The notes under the pieces: model-generated | The model's input: only the letters and a program-made list of their open reading frames with translations | Databases searched by the model: none | What the model was told of the DNA's origin: nothing | Program-made: the position numbers and the translations under genes | DNA from: Actinomadura sp. WMMA1423 | GTDB lineage: Bacteria > Actinomycetota > Actinomycetes > Streptosporangiales > Streptosporangiaceae | Assembly (NCBI RefSeq): GCF_006547145.1 | Contig: NZ_CP041244.1 | Location: 1,984,001 to 2,048,000, forward strand | Reading direction: 5' to 3' | DNA: 64,000 bases | Shown here: positions 62,093 through 64,000 of the stretch, one piece after another | Layout: each line of letters starts with the position of its first letter | Numbering within the stretch: position 1 is the first letter of the stretch

Positions 62093-62128
62093 CTTCGAGC
62101 GTCACTGGGTCTTCGAGCGTCACTGGGA
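62093..62128. repeat. 18-bp tandem duplication upstream of def
   Basis: CTTCGAGCGTCACTGGGT at 62093-62110 is repeated at 62111-62128 with only the last base changed. It lies in the 143-bp gap between the large uncharacterised gene and def, in the def leader. Confidence 0.8.
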
Positions 62129-62202
62129 ACCGGGACGCGCCCTCCAGTCTACGGAGGCGCGCACCCTGAACATTCACGCCGCGTTCACGAGCGGCGCCGC
62201 GG

Positions 62203-63996
62203 TCACACGCCGCGGTGCGCGCCTTGGCGGGCCGAACGCGCCTTGTAGGCGGCGGTACGGGCTGCCTTGGCCGTGGCTTTGTCGGGGTGGTGCGCGCCCA
62301 ACGCCTCCAGGACGTCGGCCACACCGGGATGATGGGTGCGCCAAAGTTCGTCCACCATGGCCTTCATCTCCGCTTCCGGCGGGGCGTCGACGAGCGCCGC
62401 CTCGACCGCCTCCTCCGGGTCCGCGGTCTCCAGCATCCCGGCGACCGTGTCGACGAACACCCAGAGGTACTCCTCGCGGGCCAGTTCCCGCCCCGCCGGG
62501 TCGCCTGCGGCGTTCAGCCACATCGCGGCGTAGGGCGACACCAGCGGGTGCTCCTGCGCGGCGCGGACCACGCCGGCCGCCTCGGGGCCGACGCGGTGCA
62601 GGACGGCGGCGGCGAGGTTGCGGGCGCCCGGTCCGCCGGTCCTCATGACGTCCAGCAGGTCGGCGGCGGCGTCCTTGGGGTCGTGGGCCGCCAGCCAGCC
62701 GTCGATCTCCTCGTCGGCGGCCTCCGGGCGGTACCAGGTGAGCCCGGCGATGAGGTCGGACGCGCGGGCGCCGGCCAGCTCACCTATGACGGGGGCGGTG
62801 AACCCGTCCGCGAGGAGCAGTTCCCGGACGGCCCACACACCGAGCGGCGTCAACGCCCGTCCCGTGCCGGACGCCTCGATGACGCCCCAGTCCTCCAGGG
62901 TCTCCAGCTCCAGGGCCAGGGCGTCCGCCACCAGCTCGGACATGGTGTCGGCGTCGGTGAGGTCGTAGGCCTCCTCGATGTGGCCCAGCAGCGCGTCGGC
63001 CAGGGCTTCGGGGCCGTGCGGCTCCTCCTGCTCGTACAGGTGGATGAGGACGCCGGTCAGCTCGTTCTGGACGAGCTCCACGGCGTCCAGGCCGTCGGCG
63101 TAGTCGTGGCCGGGCACGACGATGGCGTCGAACAGCGGCAGCCAGGCGGTGAGCAGCGCCACGTCGTCGTCGGACTCCAGGCCCGCCAGGGAGGGGCCGG
63201 GGGCGGCCGCGCCCTTCTCGGCGCCGATGACCTTCGCCTCGACGGCGGCCCACCAGAGCCGCTCCAGCGCGCCCTCGTCCTCCATCCGCCCGTGGCGCCG
63301 CGGGGAGTCGAGGCCGAGGGCGAGGCGCGCTTCCTCGGCGTCGGCCTCGGTGAGCGTGCCGTGCTCGGTCAGCGGCCGCTCCCCGGCCCAGCGGGCCAGG
63401 GCGAGGACGGCCCCGGTGAGGCCGGAGCGGCGCGCCGCGTCCGCGACCTCGGCCTGCGGCGCGAGCCGCACGGGCGGGACCACCAGCTCCCCGGCCTGCC
63501 GCAGGTACTCCTCGGTCAGGGCGAAGCGCTCCTCCTCCGGCCGCGCCTCGAAGTCGCGCACCCACGCGTCGACGGCGTCCTGGTCGTCGAGGTCGATCCC
63601 GTCGGCCTGCATCAGCCCGGCGACGACCTCGGCGGCCGCCTGCCGCTCCTCGCTGTCGACGGCGGCGACGACCTCCGCGAAACCGGGGCCGGTCCGGTCG
63701 ATCTCGGCCTCCAGCCCGCCGGCGGCCGCCGCGGTCACGGCGCCGGTGTCGCGCAGGTAGGCGACGATCCGGCGGAGGGCGTCCAGGATGGTGGGGACGT
63801 CGTCGCGCCCGGCGACCACGGACTCGGGGAAGACCTCCAGGAGCAGCTCGCGCACGTGCCGCGGCTCCAGCGCGTCAGGGCCCGCGAGGCCCATCTCCTC
63901 CCGCGCCAGGTCGAGCAGGATGCGGACGCCCTGCTCGTCGAGCGTCTCACCGCGTTCGTCCGACCACCGGCGCAGGTCGCCCGCGGTGGTCTCCAC
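62203..63996 (-). CDS. large acidic protein of unknown function
   Basis: 597 aa from the GTG at 63996. The frame is open to the window edge, so the true start may lie outside. Highly acidic and helix-rich with no recognised domain. Segments include MEDEGALERLWWAAVEAKVIGAEKG, VVPGHDYADGLDAVELVQNELTGVLIHLYEQEEPHGPEALADALLGHIEEAYDLTD and a basic C-terminus (HPDKATAKAARTAAYKARSARQ). The region at about 450-560 reads like short HEAT-type helices. No function is proposed. Confidence 0.7.
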   Translation of the reverse strand: METTAGDLRRWSDERGETLDEQGVRILLDLAREEMGLAGPDALEPRHVRELLLEVFPESVVAGRDDVPTILDALRRIVAYLRDTGAVTAAAAGGLEAEIDRTGPGFAEVVAAVDSEERQAAAEVVAGLMQADGIDLDDQDAVDAWVRDFEARPEEERFALTEEYLRQAGELVVPPVRLAPQAEVADAARRSGLTGAVLALARWAGERPLTEHGTLTEADAEEARLALGLDSPRRHGRMEDEGALERLWWAAVEAKVIGAEKGAAAPGPSLAGLESDDDVALLTAWLPLFDAIVVPGHDYADGLDAVELVQNELTGVLIHLYEQEEPHGPEALADALLGHIEEAYDLTDADTMSELVADALALELETLEDWGVIEASGTGRALTPLGVWAVRELLLADGFTAPVIGELAGARASDLIAGLTWYRPEAADEEIDGWLAAHDPKDAAADLLDVMRTGGPGARNLAAAVLHRVGPEAAGVVRAAQEHPLVSPYAAMWLNAAGDPAGRELAREEYLWVFVDTVAGMLETADPEEAVEAALVDAPPEAEMKAMVDELWRTHHPGVADVLEALGAHHPDKATAKAARTAAYKARSARQGAHRGV

Positions 63997-64000
63997 CCAG

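Overview
The window is high-GC DNA with dense gene packing, many GTG/TTG starts, ATGA/GTGA stop-start overlaps and actinobacterial families (DUF397 with XRE-DUF5753 regulators, DesK/DesR-type two-component system, RibM, long HisG, MatB). It looks like a chromosomal segment of a filamentous actinomycete, most likely a Thermomonosporaceae relative such as Actinomadura. That placement is inference from gene content, not from a marker gene. No rRNA, tRNA, IS element, prophage or CRISPR array was recognised.

Layout. 1-2473: shikimate operon aroC-aroK-aroB (aroB cut by the left edge). 2551-5181: DUF2332, a PhyH-type dioxygenase and an SseB-like protein. 5275-12602, all minus strand: barbiturase/cyanurate-hydrolase family enzyme, carbamate kinase, DapC-like aminotransferase, then a LuxR-type response regulator, histidine kinase and ABC transporter. 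12725-18611: TetR with a divergent NAD-binding protein, malonyl-CoA synthetase, family III CoA-transferase, a uridine-kinase-like P-loop protein and a two-HKD phospholipase D/cardiolipin synthase. 18848-22606: small accessory island with a Doc-type and a HigBA-type toxin-antitoxin pair, a hydrolase remnant, a VOC protein and an XRE/DUF397/anti-sigma-like trio. 22745-26601: hyuA-hyuB. 26744-28961: FKBP, CoxG-like protein and polysaccharide deacetylase.

29149-46533 is a catabolic block: a three-subunit molybdenum hydroxylase (CoxL/S/M type, form II active-site loop) in an operon with a UraA-like NCS2 permease, a PucR regulator, a divergent five-gene operon (DUF2877, FdrA, DUF1116, aldose-epimerase-like, DUF6986) and a molybdoenzyme maturation set (MoxR ATPase, VWA protein, XdhC, MocA-like). 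With the barbiturase, carbamate kinase and MatB at 5-15 kb, these genes can be read as an oxidative pyrimidine route: uracil uptake, Mo-dependent oxidation to barbiturate, ring opening to ureidomalonate, then either hydrolysis or, as proposed here, an FdrA-type carbamoyl transfer to phosphate with ATP made by carbamate kinase, and malonate activation by MatB. Three operons (hyuAB, permease/molybdenum hydroxylase, DUF2877/FdrA) share the upstream 9-mer TTGGCAGAT in the same orientation, a candidate PucR operator.

46727-50150: sulfur operon of a sulfite-oxidase-family enzyme, methanethiol oxidase (SBP56) and a polytopic membrane protein. 50165-54936: hisG with a PH-domain protein, and the riboflavin operon ribE-ribM-ribBA-ribH behind an FMN riboswitch. 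ribD and hisE are absent from their usual places. 55173-63996: a Sll1717-type P-loop ATPase followed by five 19-bp tandem repeats, then on the minus strand a HAD phosphatase, rpe, PAP2 phosphatase, rsmB, fmt, def and a large uncharacterised protein at the right edge. Short 15-23 bp tandem duplications recur at six places, several spanning stop codons.
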